Of a stretch of 64,000 nucleotides of DNA, positions 21,526 to 29,618 are shown one piece after another; positions within the stretch are counted from its first letter, which is position 1; each line of letters starts with the position of its first letter. Location of the stretch: positions 1 to 64,000 of the forward strand of contig CAKOGP040002313.1 of NCBI GenBank assembly GCA_933822405.4. The letters run 5' to 3'. Position numbers and translations under genes: made by a program. Source of the stretch: Cylindrotheca closterium (taxonomy: Eukaryota > Bacillariophyta > Bacillariophyceae > Bacillariales > Bacillariaceae). The notes beneath the pieces were generated by a model. The model had not been told where the DNA came from. It saw nothing but the letters and a program-made list of their open reading frames with translations, and ran no database searches.

Positions 21526-22962
21526 CTACGAGTGACGACGTTGTCGCTTCTTGGGTCGTTTGCCTCCGGAGTTTCGTTCCTTCTTGTTTTTTCTGCCTGC
21601 TTGCAAAGCGGATGACAATTTGTCGGCGGAAGTCACTTCTGGTTCTAAGCTCTTGGGTACCCGTTGCGTCATTTCCTCCGAAACTGGTAGTATGGACGCC
21701 AAGATGGAGGTTGTGGGTTGGAAGGGTTCCGTCACATGCGAAAGGAGGACTTTGTAAGCAATTTCAAAGGATCGTTGAACCATGTTCATTCGAAAGGACG
21801 AGGCTCCCACGTCACTGGTAATGTCGAAAGGATTCTCCACCGCAAAAGAGGACTGTCTATTGGGCTGCCAAAAGTGTTCCTTTCGGTCGGAAGCTCCCTT
21901 GGGAAAGTAGAACCCATCAAAGCGGACTGAAATACCAGTCGTGACATAGTTGAAATCAATCCCATAGAGTTCAAAAAATTCAATCAAGAGACCTCCCAAG
22001 TTGTACACCAATGGTTGTCGATTCCGCATCACGGAACGCTCGCGATGTTGCAAAAATGACACAATCATCATTTGCAACAGAAAGCTTCCCACTCCACCCG
22101 TATACGGTTGATTCAAACCACGAGATGCCATGAAATACTTAAGCACAAAGGTAAGTGGCCGCAGTGGAGGCAAGGCATCCATATACTGGTGCATCAATCG
22201 AGCCGCTTGTGGGCCCGATTCTTGATCAAAGCAGACATCGACGGCAATCATGGTGGGTCCGTGCTTGAATTTGACCAAGGGCACCCGAGTTTTTTCAATG
22301 ACTTCCAAATAATACAATTCCGGCATCCAGTGTTTCCTCAAGGCAGCCGCCAACCGATGCAAAGGCGTTCCAGTGGGAGCATCCCAGTTTTCCATGGCTT
22401 CGATTTCTTCTGCTTTTCTTTCTTTATCGGATTTCTCCTCTGCCTTGTTACCATTCTTACTGTCCCCATCATCATTAGTAGTAGTAGGATCTGTAGATGG
22501 AGCTCCCGTTCTATCTGCTGGATCCAATTGAATGGCAATGTCAATATCCGAGGAAGGTAGACACAATCCCGTCGCTTGAGAACCAAAAACTTGCACTTTA
22601 CTTTTGGGAAAGACCGTCTTGGCAAGTTTGGTAAATCGATCCAACACTTCATTTCGCAGTCTCATTTCGTCCTCTCTTGGCTCCATGAGCCGACAAAACC
22701 CAACAATCTCATTGTGCAAGGCCACCAAGTGATTCGTACGCCTATAATCAACTGATTCCTTCATCCAAGGTGGCAAGTCGGTGCCGTTATTGTAAGTGGC
22801 ACCGCTTTGCCCTTCGTGTTGGGATGATGATGATTCTCTTTCATAGTTACTGTCACCGCCGTCATCTTCGTCGTCATTGTTGTTTGTGTAGTTTCGCAGG
22901 GAAAGAAAGTCTTGGTCCAGGACATTGTCCTCATTGGATTCATCGCTATCCTGGTTTGTCAT
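21526..22962 (-). CDS. TRF4/PAPD5-type non-canonical poly(A) polymerase
   Basis: A single-exon gene of 478 residues. Enzymes of this group add short oligo(A) tails to nuclear RNAs in the TRAMP complex and so mark them for the exosome. The catalytic nucleotidyltransferase core shows FGSQATGLCLPSSDIDIAI (about residues 128-146) with the two metal-binding Asp in DID, and a third Asp in IAVDVCFD after strand beta-5. The PAP-associated domain follows (LRPLTFVLKYFM, GGVGSFLLQMMIVSFLQ, YNLGGLLIEFFELYG, GISVRFDGFYFPK). An acidic insertion (about residues 150-190) splits the catalytic domain, and the last 40 residues are Lys/Arg-rich, likely nuclear-localising. MTR4, the helicase partner, is about 5.4 kb away. 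A terminal uridylyltransferase role is less likely but not excluded. Confidence 0.88.
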   Translation of the reverse strand: MTNQDSDESNEDNVLDQDFLSLRNYTNNNDDEDDGGDSNYERESSSSQHEGQSGATYNNGTDLPPWMKESVDYRRTNHLVALHNEIVGFCRLMEPREDEMRLRNEVLDRFTKLAKTVFPKSKVQVFGSQATGLCLPSSDIDIAIQLDPADRTGAPSTDPTTTNDDGDSKNGNKAEEKSDKERKAEEIEAMENWDAPTGTPLHRLAAALRKHWMPELYYLEVIEKTRVPLVKFKHGPTMIAVDVCFDQESGPQAARLMHQYMDALPPLRPLTFVLKYFMASRGLNQPYTGGVGSFLLQMMIVSFLQHRERSVMRNRQPLVYNLGGLLIEFFELYGIDFNYVTTGISVRFDGFYFPKGASDRKEHFWQPNRQSSFAVENPFDITSDVGASSFRMNMVQRSFEIAYKVLLSHVTEPFQPTTSILASILPVSEEMTQRVPKSLEPEVTSADKLSSALQAGRKNKKERNSGGKRPKKRQRRHS

Positions 22963-23400
22963 CTTGCTGTTTCTATATTAGTTAGCAGCTTTTTCAAGTG
23001 GTGAGTAGAGGTGCAGCTGTGGAGAGTATCGTACTCATCTGTTGTGTTGAATTTCGACATCGCCACGCGTGTGATGGATGGCCAGACGTTGTCACACGGG
23101 ATTCAGCTCACACGACTAATCCTGCCTCACCTTCAAGCTTCAACGCACAATCACAATGGCGAAGCCAACAGCTGAATGACTTTTATTGCTCGATATAACA
23201 TGATTTCTTTAAGAGTGTTTCTTTGAAAGAGCCCTACCGTGAGACCATTGAAGAAGAGGAGATCTGTACTGGGAATCGCCGCAGTCCTATCCGCCAACCA
23301 AAAATAGAATTGAAGTTGACGCGTCTGGAACAGACTTGACGCGAATGCAAAACAAGAAAGAGAAATACGTGCAATACTACATAAAAAAACTGTCAACACC
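22963..23400. other. 438-bp divergent promoter region
   Basis: This holds the 5' flanks of the TRF4-like gene (minus) and the EamA transporter (plus). Minus-strand frames here are antisense noise. No RNA gene is seen. Confidence 0.45.
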
Positions 23401-24762
23401 ATGAAGATGATTCTACCGCGACAGGTATATGTCCATGCTGCCTTAATTCTTGCCAACTCTCTCTTTGCACTTGGATCCATCGTTGGAGCTTTGGGACTCT
23501 CGACCATGAACCCTTTAAGTTTTACACTTATACGCGAGATCGTGGCAGGGATTCTGTTGCTACTCTTGTCTCTAATCTTCAAAGCTGCCATAGGTCGCCA
23601 GGTTTCCCAACAACAACAGCATACCTCAGAGACGGAACCCTTTTTGGTTGCCACCACCATTGAAGATTATAATTATTACAGAATTCTGAAGCATGGACGT
23701 GGTCATTACAAGGAAGAATATCAGCAAAACTACTATCTGATATTGCCGCAAAATTGGAAGGATTGGAAATCCTTCATGCTATTTGGCTTTCTCGTGTCGA
23801 CGGATCTTGGTGCCTGCATTTGTGGTTTGCACTTAGCAGGACCCGTGGTGGCATCCATCTGGCAACCGAGCCGAACAATTTTGACGGCGGCCATTTCCAT
23901 GGTACTGAGACTCGAAAAAGTCAACAAATGGCGAATTCTCGGTGTTTTGGTGGCCTTTATAGGCTGTGTCAGTATAGTTCTGATGAATAATAATGATCAC
24001 GGACGTGAAGATGCTGATGACCAACACGTCCTTCAAGAAGTCCAGCATTCCAGTCTCCTGTTCCTTTTGGGAAATTGCCTCTTCTTTTTGGCTTGCTTGT
24101 GTGACTCCGTTTTGGTCCTCTGGTCCAAAGAGCTTCTCAAAGTTTATCCGCCACTAACTGTTGCAGCTTGGTGTTATATATTCGCTTGTCCATTTATGTT
24201 GGTTGGGTTGGTGACATCTTCCATGGTTCTCTCTTGGCAGGCTGTCATTTGTACCGACTGCCAACCGTGGGATGGATCCTTATTGAGTCTCTTTTCCATT
24301 CCAAAGGATGCCCTTCCAGCATTACTGTACTACATATTGGCCATGTCGATGAGTGCCTGGGGATTGATCTTGTGGGCCAATCAATACGTCACCGGTACCT
24401 TTGTGGTGGGATATTCCGTGCTCCAACCTGTCATGTCCTTGGTGTTTGTGGTACTACTATTGATCATGGGAGGGGTTTCCGACTGCCAAGAACCGTTACC
24501 GCAAATGGGGAATAGTACAAATGAAGGACAGATGTGTTTGGACAAACCTGGCTTTGGAGCTCTTGTGGGAATGCTAGGGATTTTTGTTGGCCTAGCCTTG
24601 GTCACTCAGACGGAACCAATGGAAGACCACGAACAGACAAGAAGGAATCCCCAATGGACTGGATTGAAGATTCTTTCACTAGAAGCAGATTTCACGGAGA
24701 ATCACAATCGAATCTATGGGTCAATGGTTTCGAACGGCAATGAGAATCTACTGAGACCATGA
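23401..24762 (+). CDS. EamA/DMT-superfamily membrane transporter
   Basis: A 453-residue single-exon protein with about ten hydrophobic helices in two halves, as in drug/metabolite transporters of the WAT1/EamA group. The first helix pair contains LILANSLFALGSIVGALGL and PLSFTLIREIVAGI, the usual EamA opening. A loop of about 55 hydrophilic residues follows helix 2. The second half has SMSAWGLILWANQYVTGTFV and GYSVLQPVMSLVFVVLLLI. The C-terminal tail (about 40 residues) is hydrophilic. Substrates in this superfamily range over amino acids, nucleotide sugars and metabolites and cannot be read from sequence. No bipartite plastid signal is evident. The 3' end of the gene, including the stop, is duplicated just downstream. 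Confidence 0.82.
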   Translation: MKMILPRQVYVHAALILANSLFALGSIVGALGLSTMNPLSFTLIREIVAGILLLLLSLIFKAAIGRQVSQQQQHTSETEPFLVATTIEDYNYYRILKHGRGHYKEEYQQNYYLILPQNWKDWKSFMLFGFLVSTDLGACICGLHLAGPVVASIWQPSRTILTAAISMVLRLEKVNKWRILGVLVAFIGCVSIVLMNNNDHGREDADDQHVLQEVQHSSLLFLLGNCLFFLACLCDSVLVLWSKELLKVYPPLTVAAWCYIFACPFMLVGLVTSSMVLSWQAVICTDCQPWDGSLLSLFSIPKDALPALLYYILAMSMSAWGLILWANQYVTGTFVVGYSVLQPVMSLVFVVLLLIMGGVSDCQEPLPQMGNSTNEGQMCLDKPGFGALVGMLGIFVGLALVTQTEPMEDHEQTRRNPQWTGLKILSLEADFTENHNRIYGSMVSNGNENLLRP

Positions 24763-24905
24763 GAGAGAGGAGACATTTTCAAAATACCATGACGACAGAT
24801 GCCGATTTCGCAGAAAATCACAATAGAATCTATGTATCAATGGTTTTGCCGAAGGGCAATAAGAATATCCTTAGACCATGAAAGGAGGACCTTTTCAAAA
24901 TACAA
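24685..24905 (+). repeat. imperfect tandem duplication of the transporter 3' end
   Basis: Copy 1 (24685 to about 24789) covers the last 25 codons, the stop and about 27 nt of 3' flank; copy 2 begins at 24801, an offset of 116. Copy 1 encodes ADFTENHNRIYGSMV and copy 2 ADFAENHNRIYVSMV, each ending RP-stop. Copy 2 follows an ATG at 24789 (to TGA 24881), but there is no sign that it is a gene of its own. Confidence 0.85.
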
Positions 24906-25067
24906 GGAGTGAAAATTGACTGTTCAAATCATCCGGATAATTAAAGCTAATAGCAGTCTATGGGTAAGACTATTTTAAAATACACGCTACTCTTTATATA
25001 AATTATGATGTTGTATGAATAGTAGCGAAGATGGACCGCGATGCCTCTTTTCCTCTCTTCTTCTTCC

Positions 25068-26588
25068 TTAAATCTGCAATACTTTAAAGCCTCCGACAGC
25101 GTTGTCGACATCGTCTCGATCTCTGGAACCTGAGCCTCGATACCGATCCCTTCGCCTCCGATCGTCTTTCTTTTCTTCCTTGACATTGACCCGACAACAT
25201 TTCTTGTATCGTTTGCCGGAACCACATGGACAAGGTGAACTGTTTTTGACGGGAGGAATCTCGTCCACTCCAACCACTGTAGCTACGACAATATTGCTAT
25301 TGTCCAAGCCTTGATATTCTTGCGCCATCGGTGGAGAAGTGGAATTGGAGGAAGTCGAGGTGGTGACCGTATCTGTTAACGATCGTCGACTGGAACTACC
25401 GCTGGCATGTCGACTCAATTTGCGAATGCTCCGGGAGGATTTCACCTTTTTCTTGTTGCCGGCATTTTGACGCACACTGTTGTAATGGTCCCCACTGTGA
25501 AAACTGAGCAAAATGTTGGGTCCACTCGTCTCTTCGAGGTCGCATTCGATGGTGAATATGGCCAGCGTGGCACTGTAAACGGTAATGTTTCGTCCATACA
25601 TTCTTGCGGCTGCCACAAGCTCCAAGTTGCCTTCAGTAGGATGAGATGATAAAACAAAATGCGTCAGTTGTTGGCTTTTCTTCCTTTGTTTTTGGTCCGG
25701 CCAAGTGTTTCACTTGCTACTGTACTGCTACTCACCTCCCCAGACACCATCTCGTCTCGTATCAGCAATGTAACTGTCAAAATCAGTAGCATCCTGAGTA
25801 TTCTTTCCATCTCCTTCAAAGACCAAAAACATTTTAAATTCATCCTCATTGTCGGCCATGAAATCGCAAATATCGTTCCGTATTTCATCGTGGTGATGTC
25901 CACGATCGTTGTACAGTTGATCGCTGAGTGCTCGGAATAAACAGTTTCCATCCGAGGACATGTCTACTATTGAAAGTCCCTCGCTTTCCAAGGTGGCTTT
26001 CAATTTGACATTATCAATGCCATTGCAATTCATATTATGATTGTTGTTTCGCCGTTTTTGGGCGGCCAGCGCCAAATTGGCCTTGGTGGGTACGACTTTG
26101 GTTGCCACTGCGACCTTTCCTCCTCGACTGGGTCCCATCTTTTTGCTGGTCGGTCGTCGACCTGCTTTGCGGTTCCGCCGTTCTTCGTTTCGGGCTCGAC
26201 TGCGTTCGTTTCGATCGTAATCCTCGTCACTATCCTCGTAGCGATGAGAGGAGCTCCGTCGAATATGACCACTACTCACATAGCTTCCAGAACTCGGACT
26301 TCGCCGTCTCCGCCGGTCATGGTCGCTATAATCATCTCCTCTGTCTTTGTGGTAACGATCTCTCGACGAGGATGGCTCTCGACGATGACGATCACGATCG
26401 TTGTTTCGAGAAGAAGAGTGACGTTTTTCCTTGCGGTAATGTCGGTCCCTCCGTGGCGAATGATTTCGATTTCGATCACGGGAGTCTTCTCGGGAATACC
26501 GAGAGTCTCCGGAAGAGGAAGAGTCATCACTACTGTAGGAATCTCTCCGTGAGTAGGAGCGACGTGAACTCTTTCTCTTCTTTGGCAT
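25068..26588 (-). CDS. OTU deubiquitinase-like protein with SEC-C zinc motif
   Basis: Exons 26588-25736 and 25630-25068 (intron 105 nt) give 471 residues. Residues 1-150 are extremely Ser/Arg/Asp-rich with many RS, RD and DR pairs, like splicing-associated SR regions. The OTU cysteine-protease domain starts near residue 200. Its catalytic Asp-x2-Cys is in SSDGNCLFRALS, and the catalytic His is in LLSFHSGDHYNSV after the intron. The segment ELVAAARMYGRNITVYS is typical of OTUD3-like enzymes. Near residue 430 a SEC-C motif (CPCGSGKRYKKCC) should bind zinc. The OTU enzyme removes ubiquitin; SEC-C often marks interaction with the translation or secretion apparatus. The gene overlaps no neighbour. 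The domain calls are firm; linkage specificity is unknown. Confidence 0.88.
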
Positions 26589-27271
26589 ATTGCTGTTGTT
26601 GTGTTGTATTTTTGTCGCTGTTGCTGTTGTTGTGTTATTGTTATCTCATATGAACGAACGAATCAATCAATCAATCAACTCTTAATGGAATTCAGAATAA
26701 TATTCAGCCTGCTTTCGTAGAAGCTTTCTCAGGGTGATACAAAAGTTTGAGTCCGTCTGCTGAAACAAACGTCTGTTTATCGGTAACAGATGGCAGACAA
26801 GCGAAGAGACCAAGGAAAAGTCCCAAGTTTTAAAGTCCAAATGAGACTGTGTCGTGTGGCAAGAGATTATGATGAGAAGTTTGCTTTCGCACTTTGGTGT
26901 GTACGAGTACTTGTAAACACAGGGTGCGGCAAACTTGGGTGATTAAATTTTCGTATTCCAAAATTAGCCTTTTGGTAATCCACTTCAACACCATTTGAAA
27001 TAAGAAATCTGTACTTCAATACGCTAAAAGTGGAAATGCTGGTCGATTGCGTGATCGCCGTAGAAGTGATACTCCACCCGTCCGCCATTCGTCGGAAGCA
27101 TGCTTCCAGTCCAAGCAATCAACCAAAAACTCAAACCAACACAATAGTACAAACAAAACGCAATCTCCAAATCCATCTAAACTCCAACAATACACTTCTT
27201 GACACAAGTCCAAAAAGAGGGTTTGCTTGTGTATCCAACGAGACAAGACTAGCTCAACAACTACAACAACA
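26589..27271. other. 683-bp divergent promoter region
   Basis: This lies between the OTU gene and the RRP46 gene. It contains AATCAATCAATCAATCAA near 26660 and simple TTGTTG runs upstream of the OTU start. No coding or RNA gene is evident. Confidence 0.5.
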
Positions 27272-27976
27272 ATGTCCACAAAACGTCGAGATGGTAGAAG
27301 TCATGGTGCCTTGCGCCAATTAACATGCGAACTCTCCTCCCTCCAACGTGCGGACGGGTCGGCCCTGTGGAAATGTGGATCCACCCACGTCTTGGGTGCC
27401 GTGTACGGACCCATTGCTCCTTTGAATATGGCCAAAGAACAAGAAGAATCGATAGTTACCGTGCTGATAAAGTCGGGAAAATCAGAAGAAGTTACCGACG
27501 AACACAAAACATTCTTGACCAAAATTTTGACAAATTGCATTGATGTGGCCAAGTATCCAAGGACCGTGGTCCAGGTGGTCTTGCAAATTATTCAATCGGA
27601 TGGATCTTTGGTTTCGTGCTTGTTACATGCAGCAGTGGCTGCCTTGATGGATGCCGGAGTCGAGTTGCTATATTTGCCTGTGGCCACCACCTGTCTCGTC
27701 TTTGGTAGCAACAGTAGCAATTCCATATGGTTGGACCCCATGGCGGCAGAAGAGGAGGAAGATAATGACAATGCGATTGTTACCTTGGTCAACAATTCGA
27801 GGCAACCGAATAAAGTATTGGGAAGTCATACGATAGGAACCTCGGGGATATCATTGAATCAGTTCCTTGCCTGTCAACAAGTGGCAACCAAGGCTTGTCC
27901 AGCCATACCGGCGTTTTGGAGGCTGGCCATTGAACAAAAAGTACAAAGAGAATCTCAAACTCTTTGGGCAAATTAG
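27272..27976 (+). CDS. RRP46: exosome core subunit RRP46/EXOSC5-like
   Basis: A 234-residue RNase PH-fold protein, one of the six ring subunits of the eukaryotic exosome. The ATG at 27272 follows an A/C-rich leader. Landmarks shared with EXOSC5 are LTCELSSLQRADGSALW with VLGAVYGP (human: RPDGSA..GVYGP), YPRTVVQVVLQIIQSDGSL (human: HPRTSITVVLQVVSDAGSL), HAAVAALMDAGVELLY, and WLDPMAAEEE at the DPT position. Eukaryotic ring subunits are catalytically inert, and the protein probably acts structurally in the ring. The C-terminal third is shorter and more divergent, with an acidic loop (AAEEEEDNDNA). It could be confused with RRP41, but the SDGSL..HAA..ALMDAG block fits RRP46 better. The stop is TAG. 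Confidence 0.85.
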   Translation: MSTKRRDGRSHGALRQLTCELSSLQRADGSALWKCGSTHVLGAVYGPIAPLNMAKEQEESIVTVLIKSGKSEEVTDEHKTFLTKILTNCIDVAKYPRTVVQVVLQIIQSDGSLVSCLLHAAVAALMDAGVELLYLPVATTCLVFGSNSSNSIWLDPMAAEEEEDNDNAIVTLVNNSRQPNKVLGSHTIGTSGISLNQFLACQQVATKACPAIPAFWRLAIEQKVQRESQTLWAN

Positions 27977-28117
27977 AAGATATGTAAAGGTAAATCATTA
28001 CTGATCCATCGATGTATAAAGAGTAGCGTGTACTTTACTTCTATATTATATAGACTGTTGTTAGAATTGTTTGTGCGATCTATTAGTAGTTGGTTAGTTC
28101 TATACCGGTACTGTGAT

Positions 28118-29206
28118 CTATGATACTTTGGTTGCTGAAGAAGCTGCTGCTGCCTCTGATATCACTGGAGCATGATGCGGTGCAAAGGCACCCCTTTGAA
28201 AGATGCGCCGTGGACGACGATTAGTAGCAGTAGTAGCAGTAGTATGATACTGCACCATTGCCTGCCAATAAATCTTCTTGGCAGTACTTTTGCTCGATGA
28301 TGGTGGAGCTGGAAAGGATGATTCGAGACAGTCTTTCAACAAGGTCAAGGCATCCTCCGACGACATCCGCTGTATGGTTTGGCAAATATCGTTGCCTTGA
28401 TTCAACAATTTTTGATACAATATGGCTTCGGCCTTGTTGGCATTGCACCCGATCACTGCGGCTTGCGATTTCCAAAATTGTCCTGTCGGATCCAATCTCC
28501 ACAATTCCTTGTGACCAACAAGAAGTGCAAAACTGGCCAACATTTTGTAATTCCTCTTGCCATCCGCATCCGCGATACTTTGGGTTGGCAATTGCAATTG
28601 ATCGGCCAATTGTCGTGCCAATCCACCTATGGCCGCAACACCACCACCGGACTGTTGCATCCAAGAATGAGACACCTCATGACACAAGTGCTTCAATACG
28701 TGTCCGTCGACTATATTTCCAGCCGTAACTACAACGAGACTGGGAGATAGTGAATGAAAAATGGAATTTTGTTGATTGTCCAAGAACAATGATGACAGTG
28801 TTGCATTGTCGCTTGATGTCGTAGTTGTAGTTGTAGTCGTAGTTGTAGTCGTAGTTGTAGTCGTAGTCGTAGTTGTATTCAAATACGGGGAGGTGGGAGT
28901 ATTGGAAATTAAAACAATCCCATCGTTGCAATTCATGGCCAAAACCAAGTTGGCTCGAGGATTGCTACTCGATTTGGCAGCTTCCACTATCGTTTCAACT
29001 GAGTGGAGGCGACCAGTGGGTGAAAAGACAGTCGGAGGTAAGTCAGCATAGGTATTGGCTTCTTGGGTGGATCGGCTGTCGCTCAGAGCTGGTTGCCAGG
29101 AAGCTCCACTGTTGGATGATGATGATGATGTTGTTGATGATGATTTAACCAGCTGAAGTATTAATGTCAATGTAAATATCAGTAACAATAACTGCAATGA
29201 TGTCAT
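28118..29206 (-). CDS. secretory-pathway proteasome alpha-type-like protein
   Basis: The first ATG (29206) opens a classic signal peptide (MTSLQLLLLIFTLTLILQLV) in a 362-residue protein. The mature part shows a proteasome alpha signature: TVFSPTGRLHSVETIVEAAK, comparable to canonical FSPEGRLFQVEYA.EA. Next come NLVLAMNCNDGIVLIS, the polythreonine insert (about 20 Thr), SPSLVVVTAGNIVDG, an ASFALLVGHKELW strand, and LDPTGQFWKSQAAVIGCNANKAEAIL, the canonical DPSG.F....A.AIG block. Standard alpha subunits have no signal peptide. The mature start lacks the Phe of plastid preproteins, so ER or secreted destinations are likelier than the stroma. A run of basic residues (NRRPRRIFQRG) precedes the C-terminus. 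The proteasome fold is a good call; assembly into a 20S ring is doubtful. Confidence 0.7.
   Translation of the reverse strand: MTSLQLLLLIFTLTLILQLVKSSSTTSSSSSNSGASWQPALSDSRSTQEANTYADLPPTVFSPTGRLHSVETIVEAAKSSSNPRANLVLAMNCNDGIVLISNTPTSPYLNTTTTTTTTTTTTTTTTTTTTSSDNATLSSLFLDNQQNSIFHSLSPSLVVVTAGNIVDGHVLKHLCHEVSHSWMQQSGGGVAAIGGLARQLADQLQLPTQSIADADGKRNYKMLASFALLVGHKELWRLDPTGQFWKSQAAVIGCNANKAEAILYQKLLNQGNDICQTIQRMSSEDALTLLKDCLESSFPAPPSSSKSTAKKIYWQAMVQYHTTATTATNRRPRRIFQRGAFAPHHAPVISEAAAASSATKVS
28818..28878 (+). repeat. TGTAGT/CGTAGT trinucleotide-type microsatellite
   Basis: Alternating TGTAGT and CGTAGT hexamers encode the polythreonine tract of the proteasome-like protein on the minus strand. Codon variety (ACT, ACA, ACG) suggests it is held by protein selection or is old, but length polymorphism is expected. 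Confidence 0.85.
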
Positions 29207-29618
29207 GGCAAAGATGGTGCACAGTAGCACTCTTTTTCGTTTGACAAAGTGGTCGGTTGCTCGGTCGATCGATGGTCTTTGGTTGTGTGTTGATTTCTGA
29301 TGTCCTGGTACTCACTTAGGCGCAAATTAGTGTGTTGATCAACCGGCAATAACGATGAAAACTCTCACATTGCAATCCATCATTGCTTGAGCTGGCCGAC
29401 AATAGTGCGCATCCTCCTGCTACATCCCGTATCCATTGCTGCCCTTAATTCAGCAACTGCAATAGACCATCAAGGAGAGTACACGCACACGCATCAACAT
29501 CAGCATCAGCATCCAGCACGCTAATCCATTATTACTATACTGTACATAATCACGACAACCACCAACAAACCCACCACCAATCCTACAAATACAAATACAA
29601 AAACAAAAACAAAAAATA
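29207..29618. other. 412-bp divergent promoter region
   Basis: This separates the proteasome-like gene (minus) from the PRP2 gene (plus). The last 60 bp before the PRP2 ATG are A-rich with no G (CAAATACAAATACAAAAACA), probably its 5' leader. Confidence 0.5.

Noticed and set aside
24789..24881. 30-codon ORF in the duplicated transporter end as a gene
   Set aside because: It is fully explained by the tandem duplication; no promoter or separate domain is seen.
28776..29051. Plus-strand polyvaline frame
   Set aside because: This is the complement of the polythreonine microsatellite in the proteasome-like gene.
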